NCBI GenBank assembly: GCA_030065115.1
Contig: JASJDO010000001.1
Span: forward strand, 1 to 64,000
Direction of reading: 5' to 3'
DNA from: Rhizobiaceae bacterium
GTDB taxonomy: Bacteria > Pseudomonadota > Alphaproteobacteria > Rhizobiales > Rhizobiaceae
DNA: 64,000 nucleotides
The notes under the pieces were generated by a model. The model was not told where the DNA came from and made no database searches. It was given only the letters and a program-made list of their open reading frames with translations. The translations under genes were made by a program, and so were the position numbers. This document shows positions 28,440 to 37,356 of this stretch, in pieces. Position 1 is the first letter of the stretch; every line of letters starts with the position of its first letter.

Positions 28440-29594
28440 ATGGCCAATCTGGCATTGAATCCGGAAACTTATGATAAATCGCAACGTGTCGACTGGGTCG
28501 ACTACGCGAAAGGTTTTTGCATCCTGTTTGTTGTGATGATGCATGCGACACTTGGTGTAGAGAAACATGCGTTCGAAAAAGGACTTGTTTCCGAAGGTCC
28601 GGTTGGCTGGATGAACACCATCGTGACTTTCGCCCAACCGTTCAGGATGCCTGATTTCTTCATGATATCCGGCTTGTTTCTTGGCTTGGTAATCGCGCGA
28701 TCGTGGTTGCGATATGTAGATCGGAAAGTGGTTCACTTTTTCTACTTTTATGTTCTTTGGCTCATTGTGCAGTTTACTTTCCGGTCCATCGGCTGGATAG
28801 GTGAAGGCTTGGGACCTATTGACATTATTGGAAAATTTGGTGTTGCGCTGATCGAACCCTACGGCACGCTTTGGTTCATTTACATGCTGCCGGTCATGTT
28901 CGTCGTCACCCGTCTTCTGACAAGAATCCATTGGGGTGTGGTTCTGGGATTTGCGGCCTTGCTGGAGATTGCACCCATTCATACGGGTTGGCTGCTGGTG
29001 GATGAATTTGCATCACGATATGTCTACTTCTTCGCAGGATTTGCGCTTGCACAACCAATTTTCCGCCTTGCGACATGGGCCAGAGACAATACAGGAAAAG
29101 CGCTCGCATATCTGGGTGTGTGGGGCATTGTGAATGGGTTGATGACCCTGACTGCTTTCCCGGGTGCACTTTCAGGTCTGTATACGTCCTTTGGCCGGAG
29201 CGTCCCGGTAAACATTGCTCAAATGCCGATCGTTTCGCTAGCCTTGGGTACAGCAGGTGCGGTCGCAGTAATTTGCCTTTGCTCGGTGCTTTCCCGCTTC
29301 AAGCTGGCAAGTTTTTTGCGATATCTCGGCAGTCATTCAATCGTGGTTTATCTGGCATTCTTCCTGCCAATGGTGATTTCCCGCGAAATTTTGTTCCGCT
29401 TCGCCCCCTGGATTGATCTTGGAACCATGTCCTTAATAGTTCTAACGGTAAGCGTTTTAAGCTCCGTCATTGCATGGGAGTTCACCCGGATTACCGGCTG
29501 GTTCAAGTTCTTCTTTATTCGACCAAAATGGGCGTGTATTGATCGCGAAGACATTTCCCGCAATTCAAAAGCGTCCTTGCAACCAGCGGAATAA
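28440..29594 (+). CDS. Membrane acyltransferase family 3 protein
   Basis: This integral membrane protein of 384 residues has about ten hydrophobic helices. It opens with VDWVDYAKGFCILFVVMMHA, the family's conserved first helix with the catalytic histidine. Enzymes of this family move acyl groups to sugars of surface polysaccharides or periplasmic glucans; the OpgC and NodX types are relatives. The substrate here cannot be told. The ATG at 28440 has an AGG element at a suitable distance. The stop is one base from the stop of the convergent dipeptidase gene, so no terminator fits between them. Confidence 0.88.
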   Translation: MANLALNPETYDKSQRVDWVDYAKGFCILFVVMMHATLGVEKHAFEKGLVSEGPVGWMNTIVTFAQPFRMPDFFMISGLFLGLVIARSWLRYVDRKVVHFFYFYVLWLIVQFTFRSIGWIGEGLGPIDIIGKFGVALIEPYGTLWFIYMLPVMFVVTRLLTRIHWGVVLGFAALLEIAPIHTGWLLVDEFASRYVYFFAGFALAQPIFRLATWARDNTGKALAYLGVWGIVNGLMTLTAFPGALSGLYTSFGRSVPVNIAQMPIVSLALGTAGAVAVICLCSVLSRFKLASFLRYLGSHSIVVYLAFFLPMVISREILFRFAPWIDLGTMSLIVLTVSVLSSVIAWEFTRITGWFKFFFIRPKWACIDREDISRNSKASLQPAE

Positions 29595-29595
29595 A

Positions 29596-30981
29596 TTACT
29601 CCGCCAGTGCCTGCATAATCCGTGCCCAGGAACGCGCACCTTTATGGAAACTTTTCAGTTCGTATTTTTCATTCGGCGAATGAATACGGTCATCATCCTG
29701 TGCGAAACCTACAAGCAATGATTCGATGCCCAGAATCTCCTGAAAATGACCTACGACCGGGATTGATCCGCCCATGCCGGTCAGCGCGGTTTTTTTGCCC
29801 CATTCTTCGCTCAATGCGGTTGCTGCCTTCTTCATCTCCGGCATATCATAGCCGAGATGTACCGCCGCGCTGGCGCCATGTTCTTCAAATGTGACTGAGC
29901 AGTCAGCGGGCAATGATGCTTCAACGTATGCCCGGAAGGCTTTACGAATGGCGAGGGGATCCTGCGTCCCAACAAGCCGGAACGATACTTTTGCAGATGC
30001 GATTGCCGGGATGACTGTTTTGAAACCTTCGCCAGTATAACCACCGATGACGCCGTTGAACTCACAAGTTGGGCGGGCCCAGACTTGCTCAAGCACGGAA
30101 CGGCCGCTCTCACCTGCGGGAATTGAAAGTCCGATGTCGCCAAGGAATTCTTCTTCGCTGAAGCCGAGGCCGGCCCACATTTCCTTTATTTCATCCGGTG
30201 TCTCGGGAACACCATCATAAAATCCTGGCACTGTACAACGCCCCTTTTCGTCGTGAAGGCCGGCAAGAATGCGACTGAGGATACGGATTGGGTTCGATGC
30301 AGCTGAACCATACATTCCCGAATGCAGGTCCCGGGAAGCTGCCTGGATGGTGATTTCTTCTCCAAGTAGTCCACGCAGGGCAGTGGAAATTGCTGGTGTT
30401 TCGCGATCCCACATGCCAGTATCGCAGACCAGTGCGAAGTCGGCCTTTAATAATTCCTTGTTGGCTTCAAGAAACGGAATGAGAGAGGGTGAACCGGATT
30501 CTTCTTCACCCTCAAAGAAAATTGTCACCTTCACTGGCAGGCCACCGGTTTCTGATTTCCATGCCCGACAGGCTTCGACAAAGGTCATCAGCTGTCCCTT
30601 GTCGTCAGAGGTGCCGCGACCAGTCATTTGTTTTGAACCGTCAGGCATTTCCTTGATGGACGGTTGGAACGGTGGCTCATCCCATAATTCCAGAGGGTCC
30701 ACGGGCTGAACATCATAGTGACCATAAAATAGAACATGCGGTGCGCCTTCCGGTCCGTCATGATGCGCCACAACCATGGGATGTCCCGGAGTCTCATGCA
30801 GTTTTGCGTCAAATCCAATTGAATTGAGATCGGCGACGAGGATTTCTGCTGCTTTCTTGCATTCGCCGTTATACGCTGGATCAGTTGAAATGCTTTCAAC
30901 CCTCAAGAGTTCGAACAGACGTTCGATAGAGGTGTCGAGATTTGCATCAATTGAACTTAGTACGGCATCGATTTGTGACAT
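29596..30981 (-). CDS. M20-family metallodipeptidase
   Basis: This 461-residue zinc peptidase of the M20 (CNDP-like) family is probably cytoplasmic. The metal ligands are visible: FYGHYDVQPVDP, the EGEEESGSPSL pair with the catalytic glutamate, CDTGMWD, and a final histidine in DDRIHSPNEKYEL. The lid domain lies between. Start ATG 30981 follows a strong AGGAG. It probably cleaves dipeptides or related amide bonds; the exact substrate is unknown. The 341 bases upstream, before the divergent OsmC gene, hold the structured element described separately. Confidence 0.93.
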   Translation of the reverse strand: MSQIDAVLSSIDANLDTSIERLFELLRVESISTDPAYNGECKKAAEILVADLNSIGFDAKLHETPGHPMVVAHHDGPEGAPHVLFYGHYDVQPVDPLELWDEPPFQPSIKEMPDGSKQMTGRGTSDDKGQLMTFVEACRAWKSETGGLPVKVTIFFEGEEESGSPSLIPFLEANKELLKADFALVCDTGMWDRETPAISTALRGLLGEEITIQAASRDLHSGMYGSAASNPIRILSRILAGLHDEKGRCTVPGFYDGVPETPDEIKEMWAGLGFSEEEFLGDIGLSIPAGESGRSVLEQVWARPTCEFNGVIGGYTGEGFKTVIPAIASAKVSFRLVGTQDPLAIRKAFRAYVEASLPADCSVTFEEHGASAAVHLGYDMPEMKKAATALSEEWGKKTALTGMGGSIPVVGHFQEILGIESLLVGFAQDDDRIHSPNEKYELKSFHKGARSWARIMQALAE

Positions 30982-31081
30982 GAAAAACTCCTGAATTTGA
31001 GCATACACTAGTGCTCCAATTTGGGAGTGTCATGACAAATTTGATACTGGATGGCGTTTTTTGAAATTCTGGTTCTGTTTG

Positions 31082-31230
31082 CTGACCGGATCGTTGTCTG
31101 GGTGTCGGCGGGTAGGGGAAGGTAGACAACGATCCGGGTCAGTAATGGGACAGACAGTTTGGGCTTCTGGTCCGTCCTTCCCGTGTTGGCTCAGGGGAGG
31201 GCCGCTTCGGGAAAGTTGTCATCGACAACT
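31082..31230. ncRNA. Candidate structured RNA: four hairpins and a possible pseudoknot
   Basis: Four inverted repeats follow one another in this gap. H1: arms 31082-31099 and 31124-31142 pair over 18 bases with one bulge, around a 24-base G-rich loop. H2: 31148-31157 with 31167-31177, nine pairs with one mismatch and one bulge. H3: TTCCCG 31178-31183 with CGGGAA 31208-31213. H4: AGTTGTC 31214-31220 with GACAACT 31224-31230, loop of three. The H1 loop also holds GGGAAGG (31116-31122), complementary to CCTTCCC (31176-31182), which allows a pseudoknot as an alternative to H3. GC content is clearly higher than in the flanks. I cannot match it to a known RNA family, and strand is unknown. Confidence 0.45.
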
Positions 31231-31322
31231 GATAGGTATATTGGCATTCTCCCTGAAGATTACAAGAAACGAAAACGCGACCGGCTGTAACGCCTGTGTG
31301 AGTGAATCGAGAGAAGTTTGTG

Positions 31323-31793
31323 ATGGCAAAAAAGCATGATTTTCCCTCCCGTATTGTCTGGACCGGAAACCGCGGAACGGGAACCTCAGCCTATCGCGAC
31401 TATGATAGAACCTGGGATATGGCTCTCGAAGGTAAAGTTGTTCTAAGCTGTTCAAATGATCCGCTTCTCGGGGGAGATCCGTCAAAGTATAATCCTGAAG
31501 ACATGATGATTGCGTCTATCGCATCATGCCACATGCTTTGGTATCTGCATCTTTGTTCGCAGGCCGGTGTTACAGTTGTTGCCTATGAAGACAATCCGAT
31601 TGGGATTGGCGAAAGTGAACCGGATGGAACGGGCAGGTTTCTCGAAGCGATTCTGAAGCCAAAGATTACGATTACCGCTGAAAGCGATCCTGAAAAGGCG
31701 CTTAGCCTTCATGATGAAATACACAAATATTGTTTTATTGCCCGATCGATAAATTTTCCGGTTCGCTATGAACCTGAAATCGTGCAGCAGTGA
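31323..31793 (+). CDS. OsmC-family peroxide-detoxifying protein
   Basis: This small protein of 156 residues belongs to the OsmC/Ohr family, which reduces organic hydroperoxides with a cysteine pair. The two family cysteines appear in IASCHMLW and HKYCFIARS. The N-terminal WTGNRGTGTSAYRDYDRTW stretch is typical of the YhfA-like branch. The ATG at 31323 follows GAGAGAAG; an in-frame GTG at 31302 is less likely. It may be controlled by the structured element upstream. Its stop touches that of the convergent GNAT gene. Confidence 0.92.
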   Translation: MAKKHDFPSRIVWTGNRGTGTSAYRDYDRTWDMALEGKVVLSCSNDPLLGGDPSKYNPEDMMIASIASCHMLWYLHLCSQAGVTVVAYEDNPIGIGESEPDGTGRFLEAILKPKITITAESDPEKALSLHDEIHKYCFIARSINFPVRYEPEIVQQ

Positions 31794-32300
31794 TCAGTCC
31801 CAGGCGTAGGCGATTTTCTCAAGCTTGCGATTGTCGAAATGTTCGCAACCCGTGGCAATGGCCCGACCACCAGCATTTTCGTAAAAACGGATCGCAGGGT
31901 CATTGTCCGTCAGCACCCAGAGCGCAAAACCCTTGTACCCGCGGCGTTTCAGTTCACTGCGTGCCTCTGCAAACAGGGTAGCGCCAAGGCCAATCCCCTG
32001 ATACTCGGGTTTCAGATAAATTTCGTATATTTCACCTTCATGATGAAACGTGCTGACCCGATTCGGGCCAAGCGTCGCATAGCCTGCGATTTCATCTCCA
32101 ATTTCAATCACCAGAATAATGGTTGACCGGCGAATGGCAGTTGCCCACCAGTTTGCATCCCGTCGGTGGATCATACGTGCCAACGCGCCGTGCGGGATCA
32201 TGCCACTATAAGCCTGCCGCCAGGATTCAGAATGAATCGCGGATATGGTCGATGCGTCGTCCGGAGTGGCGCGTCTGGTTTCGGCAGTAATGGTGTACAT
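31794..32300 (-). CDS. GNAT-family N-acetyltransferase
   Basis: This 168-residue protein has one GNAT domain. The acetyl-CoA pyrophosphate-binding loop is YQGIGLGATLF, after the beta4 strand EIYEIYLKPE, followed by ALWVLTDNDPAIRFYENAGG, the usual C-terminal signature. The substrate could be a small amine or a protein N-terminus and cannot be told from sequence. The gene is convergent with the OsmC gene, with no bases between the stops. Confidence 0.93.
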   Translation of the reverse strand: MYTITAETRRATPDDASTISAIHSESWRQAYSGMIPHGALARMIHRRDANWWATAIRRSTIILVIEIGDEIAGYATLGPNRVSTFHHEGEIYEIYLKPEYQGIGLGATLFAEARSELKRRGYKGFALWVLTDNDPAIRFYENAGGRAIATGCEHFDNRKLEKIAYAWD

Positions 32301-32502
32301 GCCGCCATTAAAATTTACTTTTTGTTAACCAACAAGTGGAAAGTGCAAAACCCCCGGCTTTTCTGGCAATTTGCTGTCAGAAAAGCTCAACTTGACGGCT
32401 ATTGACCCAGATTGTAACACTTTCTGCATGGGGACAACGCGAATTCCCCATGAGGCGTCAGCCCAAATTCGCATTCGAAACCTGTCAAAGGGAGAATGCG
32501 CC

Positions 32503-33312
32503 ATGGCGTCACCGAATCAGATAACCATTTCAAAATTGCTGCGATTGATCGGTACAAGGGATTGTCCGGTCCTTCTGGATGTATGCATTGATGAAGACTT
32601 CAATGAGGATCCAAGACTGATTCCCTCAGCAAGGCGAATCCCCTTTCATGCGATAGGCAATGTTGTCTCTGAAGTGCGTGACAAGAAGGTGGTTGTCATT
32701 TGCCAGAAGGGATTGAAACTCAGTGCAGGGGCTTCTGCGCTCTTGCGAGCAGATGGTGTAGACGCCGAGTATCTTGAAGGCGGCCTTCTTGCGTGGCGCG
32801 CTGCCTCTGCCCCATTGGTGCCGTTCAACGCCATCCCGGACAATAGCGACCATGGTGGAACTTTGTGGGTTACCCGGCACAGGCCCAAAATCGACAGGAT
32901 TGCCTGCCCTTGGCTGATCCGCCGATTCGTCGACCGTCAAGCCCGGTTCCTGTTTGTGGAACCTTCACAGGTTGAATTGGTGGCGGAGAAGTTTGGAGCA
33001 ACAGCATTTGATATCGAAAATACCTTCTGGGGTCATCGTCGGGATGGGTGTACATTCGACACCATGATTGGTGAGTTTTCACTAAACACAGAACCGTTAA
33101 AGCGAATGGCAGAGATCATCCGTGCAGCGGATACCGGCAATCTCGACGCAGTTTCTGAAGCGGCAGGCGTTTCAGCACTTTTGCTTGGCTTGTCACGAAT
33201 GTTTAAAGATGATTTGCCTCAGCTTGAGGCGGGGGTGTTGTTGTTTGATGCGCTTTACCTGTGGTGCCGCGACGCAATTGATGAAACCCATTCCAGCATG
33301 AGGCAAAGATGA
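32503..33312 (+). CDS. Rhodanese-ChrB fusion, chromate-resistance accessory protein
   Basis: The 269-residue protein joins a rhodanese-like domain (about 1-110, VVVICQKGLKLSAG with the active-site cysteine) to a ChrB-type C-terminal domain (RHRPKIDRIACPWLIRRFVD, then ENTFWGHRRDGCTFDTMI). ChrB proteins accompany the ChrA chromate exporter as regulator or accessory enzyme. Its stop overlaps the chrA start by four bases (ATGA), so the two are coupled. The ATG at 32503 follows GGGAGAA and gives a rhodanese N-terminus. The earlier open frame adds no recognisable domain. Confidence 0.88.
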   Translation: MASPNQITISKLLRLIGTRDCPVLLDVCIDEDFNEDPRLIPSARRIPFHAIGNVVSEVRDKKVVVICQKGLKLSAGASALLRADGVDAEYLEGGLLAWRAASAPLVPFNAIPDNSDHGGTLWVTRHRPKIDRIACPWLIRRFVDRQARFLFVEPSQVELVAEKFGATAFDIENTFWGHRRDGCTFDTMIGEFSLNTEPLKRMAEIIRAADTGNLDAVSEAAGVSALLLGLSRMFKDDLPQLEAGVLLFDALYLWCRDAIDETHSSMRQR

Positions 33313-34604
33313 GCGTTGAAGCCAAGTTACAGGAAGCTAACGCACCGGATTTTCGCGAAGCAGTTTCGGCTTGGGCAAAAATAGGCTGCCTTTCATTTGG
33401 TGGTCCCGCTGCCCAAATCGCCCTCATGCACAAGGTTGTTGTCGAAGAAAAGGGCTGGCTTGAAGAAAAGCCGTTTCTCAATGCGCTCAATTTCTGCATG
33501 TTGTTGCCTGGGCCCGAAGCCATGCAACTGGCAACCTATGTGGGTTGGCGTTTGCATGGTACTATCGGGGGCCTTGTAGCTGGACTACTGTTTGTTCTGC
33601 CGGGTGCCTTGGTTATCCTGGTTCTTGCCTCGCTATACTCCACGTTTGGGCAACTTGAGTTTGTTCAATCTCTGTTTCTGGGGATCAAGGCAGCGGTCAT
33701 CATTATTGTCATCGAAGCGTTGATTAAAGTATCGAAACGCGCGCTCAAGTCACCTGAGTATTACGGTCTCGCTATTATCGCATTCGCAGGTGTTTTTGCC
33801 CTTTCGGTGCCCTTTCCCCTAATCATTTTGCTGGCAGCGCTTTACGGATATATCCGCAGTTCTTCAACGCGCCCCAAACCGGTGCTGGAGCAGCCGAAAA
33901 AACCGGTTTCGATTGCCAATGCTGTGCAAACCATCGCAATCTGGCTCGTGATCTGGTTCGTTCCATTTGTTGTGCTTTGGGCTGTTGGTTCAGATGGAAT
34001 TCTTGTCAAGATCGCTGCATTCTTTTCCAAGCTTGCGGTGGTCACCTTTGGCGGGGCATATGCGGTTTTGGCTTATATGGCCCAGGATGTTGTTCAGGCC
34101 AATGAATGGCTTACAACAGCCGAAATGGTTGACGGATTGGGATTGGCCGAGACGACGCCCGGACCGTTAATACTGGTTACTGAGTTTGTCGGATTTCTTG
34201 CTGCTGAAAAGGTCGGTGGTCTGTGGTGGGGCATCGCGGGAGCATTCGTCACATTATGGGTCACCTTCATTCCTTGTTTTTTATGGATCTTTGCAGGCGC
34301 GCCTTATCTTGAATGGATCGCTTCGCAACCACGATTGAGCGGCGCATTGTCGGCAATCACAGCTGTGGTCGTGGGGGTAATTTTGAACCTGTCCCTGTGG
34401 TTTGCAATCCATGTATTCTTCGCTGAAACGACAAGACTGGAAAGTGACGTGTTCTCGATTGTGGCGCCCGTGCCGTCCACGCTTGATTGGAAGGTCGTAG
34501 CGTTATCGATTGCGGTGGGTGTGATGCTGATCCGTTGGAAATGGAATTTGCTTATGGTGTTGGTTGTGTCAGCAGTTGGAGGACTATTTCTTTCTATGAT
34601 TTGA
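33309..34604 (+). CDS. chrA: Chromate transporter, long two-domain form
   Basis: ChrA exports chromate from the cytoplasm. The 431-residue protein has two related CHR domains: the first begins KIGCLSFGGPAAQIALM and has LLPGPEAMQLATY; the second begins KLAVVTFGGAYAVLAYM and has AETTPGPLILVTEF. Each holds about five to six membrane helices. A linker near residue 190 separates them. It overlaps the rhodanese-ChrB gene by four bases at its start and the convergent TAXI gene by 11 bases at its end. Confidence 0.96.
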   Translation: MSVEAKLQEANAPDFREAVSAWAKIGCLSFGGPAAQIALMHKVVVEEKGWLEEKPFLNALNFCMLLPGPEAMQLATYVGWRLHGTIGGLVAGLLFVLPGALVILVLASLYSTFGQLEFVQSLFLGIKAAVIIIVIEALIKVSKRALKSPEYYGLAIIAFAGVFALSVPFPLIILLAALYGYIRSSSTRPKPVLEQPKKPVSIANAVQTIAIWLVIWFVPFVVLWAVGSDGILVKIAAFFSKLAVVTFGGAYAVLAYMAQDVVQANEWLTTAEMVDGLGLAETTPGPLILVTEFVGFLAAEKVGGLWWGIAGAFVTLWVTFIPCFLWIFAGAPYLEWIASQPRLSGALSAITAVVVGVILNLSLWFAIHVFFAETTRLESDVFSIVAPVPSTLDWKVVALSIAVGVMLIRWKWNLLMVLVVSAVGGLFLSMI

Positions 34605-35961
34605 AACTTGCTTCGTTCAATTCTGTGATCCTGTCATTCACCACTTCTTTCACTGATTCCCATAGAAGTGAAAATGATTGGAATCCTTCTTCGGTGACAG
34701 CGTCATTATCAAGCGCGATTACCACATGTTCCAACTGCCCAAACAGCTCATTGCGCATGTTTTTCAACGCTGCAATATCGTTTGAATTCCGTGCTTTCTC
34801 AGCAATGTCCAGGAGCGTGTAGTTGTAACTGTCCATCCGATTTTTCTGGGTAGCTTCCCAGCGCGAACGCATTGCAAACAGGCTGGAAGATAGTAGTGCA
34901 AAAACCGTTACGAGAAGCGCCAAAGGCTCGGCATTTTCTTGAATAAAGGATGGTTCATCCCGTGTGTAATATTGCTCAGCACCTGCGTGTAAGGCGATAG
35001 GAGACCCAACAGTGAAGTTTGGTTGCTTGATCGCCGAGGCGAGTGAAAATCTGATCGTCAGATCGAAACGATGTTCGAAGAGAATGCGCGTAATTTCACG
35101 AGCGGTTTCTTCTGGCATGTCTTCGCGAGTGACCAAAAGCCGGTCTACCGTAGACGTAATTGTATCAACAAATGGTACGGGGTTGCGGCCTACGAAGGCA
35201 CCCATGGGAACCGTTCCGACGCCCAGGAACGGCCGTTTTAGTGCAATGGCTTCTGCCTGATCAATATCGACAAACCGCAAGGCAAGAGATTTTAATTCTG
35301 CGTCTGCAAAAAGGTTTAGCAACAGCCGGTCACGTAGGGACCTGACAGTGAATATTGCATCAACACTCCCGTCTAAAAGTTTATCCGCTGCGGTTTCAAA
35401 ATCCAAAGCCTGCCATTGCATGCCATTGATTGGCAAATCGTAATGGTCACCAATGATCCAAAACGAGCGAAACTCATCGGTGCCAAACCTTGGGACTGCG
35501 ACCCGCTTTCCGACCAGGTTTTTGACTTTGAAGACCGGTTTGTCTCTACGCGTTAAAATTTGAAAGTAGTCAGGAAACAGGTCTGCAACGAGCCGCACAT
35601 TGCTTGCAACCGGGGTGTCTGAGCGAATCGTGGCTGCTTCAACTTTTCCCTCATTGAGCAGGGTCGTATTGCGACTTGAATCGCGAGTGGCAATAACTTC
35701 AATCTTGAGCCAATCCGAATGTCGGCTGACCACATCAGCGACTTCCCGCATCAGTTCGTAGGAATCGGAGCGAAAAGGGCCGGAAGCGATGCGAATGGTT
35801 TGCGGGTCGGGGGAACGTGTCAGATAGCCGTACCCAGATAAGACAATTATTGCCAGCAAGCCCAAGATGATCCAACGGGTCAGACGGTATCCACTACCGG
35901 CTTTTTTCTTGGTGTTGGCCAATCTCCTCGATTTAGTATTTCTTGGCGCTTCTTTCTTCAT
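34594..35961 (-). CDS. TAXI-family solute-binding protein anchored by two membrane helices
   Basis: The 455-residue protein contains a TAXI-type (TRAP-associated) periplasmic binding domain, with IRIASGPFRSDSYELM at its start and VGKRVAVPRFGTDEFR and ALDFETAADKLLDGSVDAIFT further on. Unusually, the N-terminal helix (WIILGLLAIIVLSGYGYL) looks like an uncleaved anchor, and a second helix near the C-terminus (PLALLVTVFALLSSSLFAM) is followed by about 85 cytoplasmic residues of helical character. No TRAP permease gene is near. A role in sensing or membrane-linked binding seems possible. The ATG at 35976 would add five residues. Confidence 0.85.
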   Translation of the reverse strand: MKKEAPRNTKSRRLANTKKKAGSGYRLTRWIILGLLAIIVLSGYGYLTRSPDPQTIRIASGPFRSDSYELMREVADVVSRHSDWLKIEVIATRDSSRNTTLLNEGKVEAATIRSDTPVASNVRLVADLFPDYFQILTRRDKPVFKVKNLVGKRVAVPRFGTDEFRSFWIIGDHYDLPINGMQWQALDFETAADKLLDGSVDAIFTVRSLRDRLLLNLFADAELKSLALRFVDIDQAEAIALKRPFLGVGTVPMGAFVGRNPVPFVDTITSTVDRLLVTREDMPEETAREITRILFEHRFDLTIRFSLASAIKQPNFTVGSPIALHAGAEQYYTRDEPSFIQENAEPLALLVTVFALLSSSLFAMRSRWEATQKNRMDSYNYTLLDIAEKARNSNDIAALKNMRNELFGQLEHVVIALDNDAVTEEGFQSFSLLWESVKEVVNDRITELNEASFKS

Positions 35962-36022
35962 AACCAGCCTTGCCACATCCCGCTTGCGGAAAACTTAATG
36001 CAAAACCAGATGGTTGGCCAGA

Positions 36023-37246
36023 CTATCTTGCGTTGCGCGCGGCAAGTGTTCTCAACCTGAGTGCATTGAGACGGATAAAGCCATGAGCATCTTTCTGGTC
36101 ATAGGCCCCTTGGTCATCCTCAAAGGTCACGAGTTCTTCCGAATAGAGAGACTTGTCACTTTCGCGTCCAGTGACAATCATGTTGCCTTTGTAAAGCTTC
36201 AACCTGACTTTCCCTTCAACATATTCCTGTGATCTGTCGATAGCAGCCTGCAGCATCAGCCTCTCGGGGGAGAACCAAAAACCATTGTAAATCAGTTCCG
36301 CATAGCGAGGCATCAATTCATCTTTAAGGTGTGCAGCACCACCGTCCAATGTGATTGATTCCATGGTGCGGTGGGCTTGCAACAGAATAGTGCCTCCCGG
36401 CGTTTCATAGACGCCGCGCGATTTCATGCCAACGAACCGGTTTTCAACCAAGTCGATCCGGCCGATCCCGTTGTCGTGACCAAGCTTGTTCAGTTCGGCT
36501 AACAAAGCTGCGGGGCTCAAGCGTTTGCCATTGAGGCCGATGGCATCGCCTTTTTCGAACTCGATTTCGATCTCTGTTGCAACATCCGGTGCATCCATTG
36601 GCGAAATCGTACGTTGGTAAACGTACTCTTCTGCTTCTTTTGCAGGGTCCTCAAGCACTTTACCTTCTGAAGAAGAATGCAGCAGGTTTGCGTCCACTGA
36701 AAATGGCGCTTCGCCCAATTTGTCTTTCGGCACTGGTATTTGGTGATCGCGTGCAAAATCAAGAAGGTCGGTTCTGGATTTGAAAGACCAGTCGCGCCAT
36801 GGCGCAATAACCTTGATGTTTGGATCAAGCGCATAAGCTGAAAGTTCAAAGCGAACCTGATCATTGCCTTTGCCGGTTGCGCCATGCGCTATGGCATCTG
36901 CACCGGTTTCCCTGGCGATCTCAACCAGTCGTTTGGAAATCAATGGACGCGCAATGGATGTGCCCAGCAGGTAAATGCCTTCATACACGGTGTTTGCACG
37001 GAACATTGGAAAGACGTATTCCGAGACAAACTCTTCCCGAACATCCTCAATGAAGATTTCCTTGATCCCCAGCATCTCTGCTTTCTTGCGTGCGGGCTCC
37101 AGCTCTTCCCCTTGGCCAAGATCGGCGGTGAAAGTTACTACTTCCGCGTCATATTCGGTCTGTAGCCATTTAAGAATGATGGATGTGTCAAGTCCGCCGG
37201 AATAGGCAAGAACCACTTTATTGATTTTGTCTTTGGAATTGCTCAT
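36023..37246 (-). CDS. argG: Argininosuccinate synthase
   Basis: ArgG joins citrulline and aspartate with ATP in arginine synthesis. The 407-residue length is typical. The ATP-binding loop is [13 protein letters not shown], with [21 protein letters not shown] for citrulline and aspartate binding, and [13 protein letters not shown]. The ATG at 37246 was chosen because the family N-terminus precedes the P-loop by only about 10 residues; an upstream in-frame start would add 28 unrelated residues. It is divergent from the LysE exporter gene. Confidence 0.98.
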   Translation of the reverse strand: MSNSKDKINKVVLAYSGGLDTSIILKWLQTEYDAEVVTFTADLGQGEELEPARKKAEMLGIKEIFIEDVREEFVSEYVFPMFRANTVYEGIYLLGTSIARPLISKRLVEIARETGADAIAHGATGKGNDQVRFELSAYALDPNIKVIAPWRDWSFKSRTDLLDFARDHQIPVPKDKLGEAPFSVDANLLHSSSEGKVLEDPAKEAEEYVYQRTISPMDAPDVATEIEIEFEKGDAIGLNGKRLSPAALLAELNKLGHDNGIGRIDLVENRFVGMKSRGVYETPGGTILLQAHRTMESITLDGGAAHLKDELMPRYAELIYNGFWFSPERLMLQAAIDRSQEYVEGKVRLKLYKGNMIVTGRESDKSLYSEELVTFEDDQGAYDQKDAHGFIRLNALRLRTLAARNAR

Positions 37247-37356
37247 TGAGTACTCTTGAGAGTTAAATCGTCGAAAAAACGAATTGCCATTGGAGAGATT
37301 TCCGGCAATGTAGCCAGATTGCAGTTCCAATCAAGCGCAGAATTACGAAAGTTCAA

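Noticed and set aside
31060-31260. Cobalamin or SAM-II riboswitch, tmRNA or RNase P RNA in the osmC-dipeptidase gap
   Set aside because: Conserved boxes of these families (for example the B12 box or the P RNA conserved regions) were not found on either strand.
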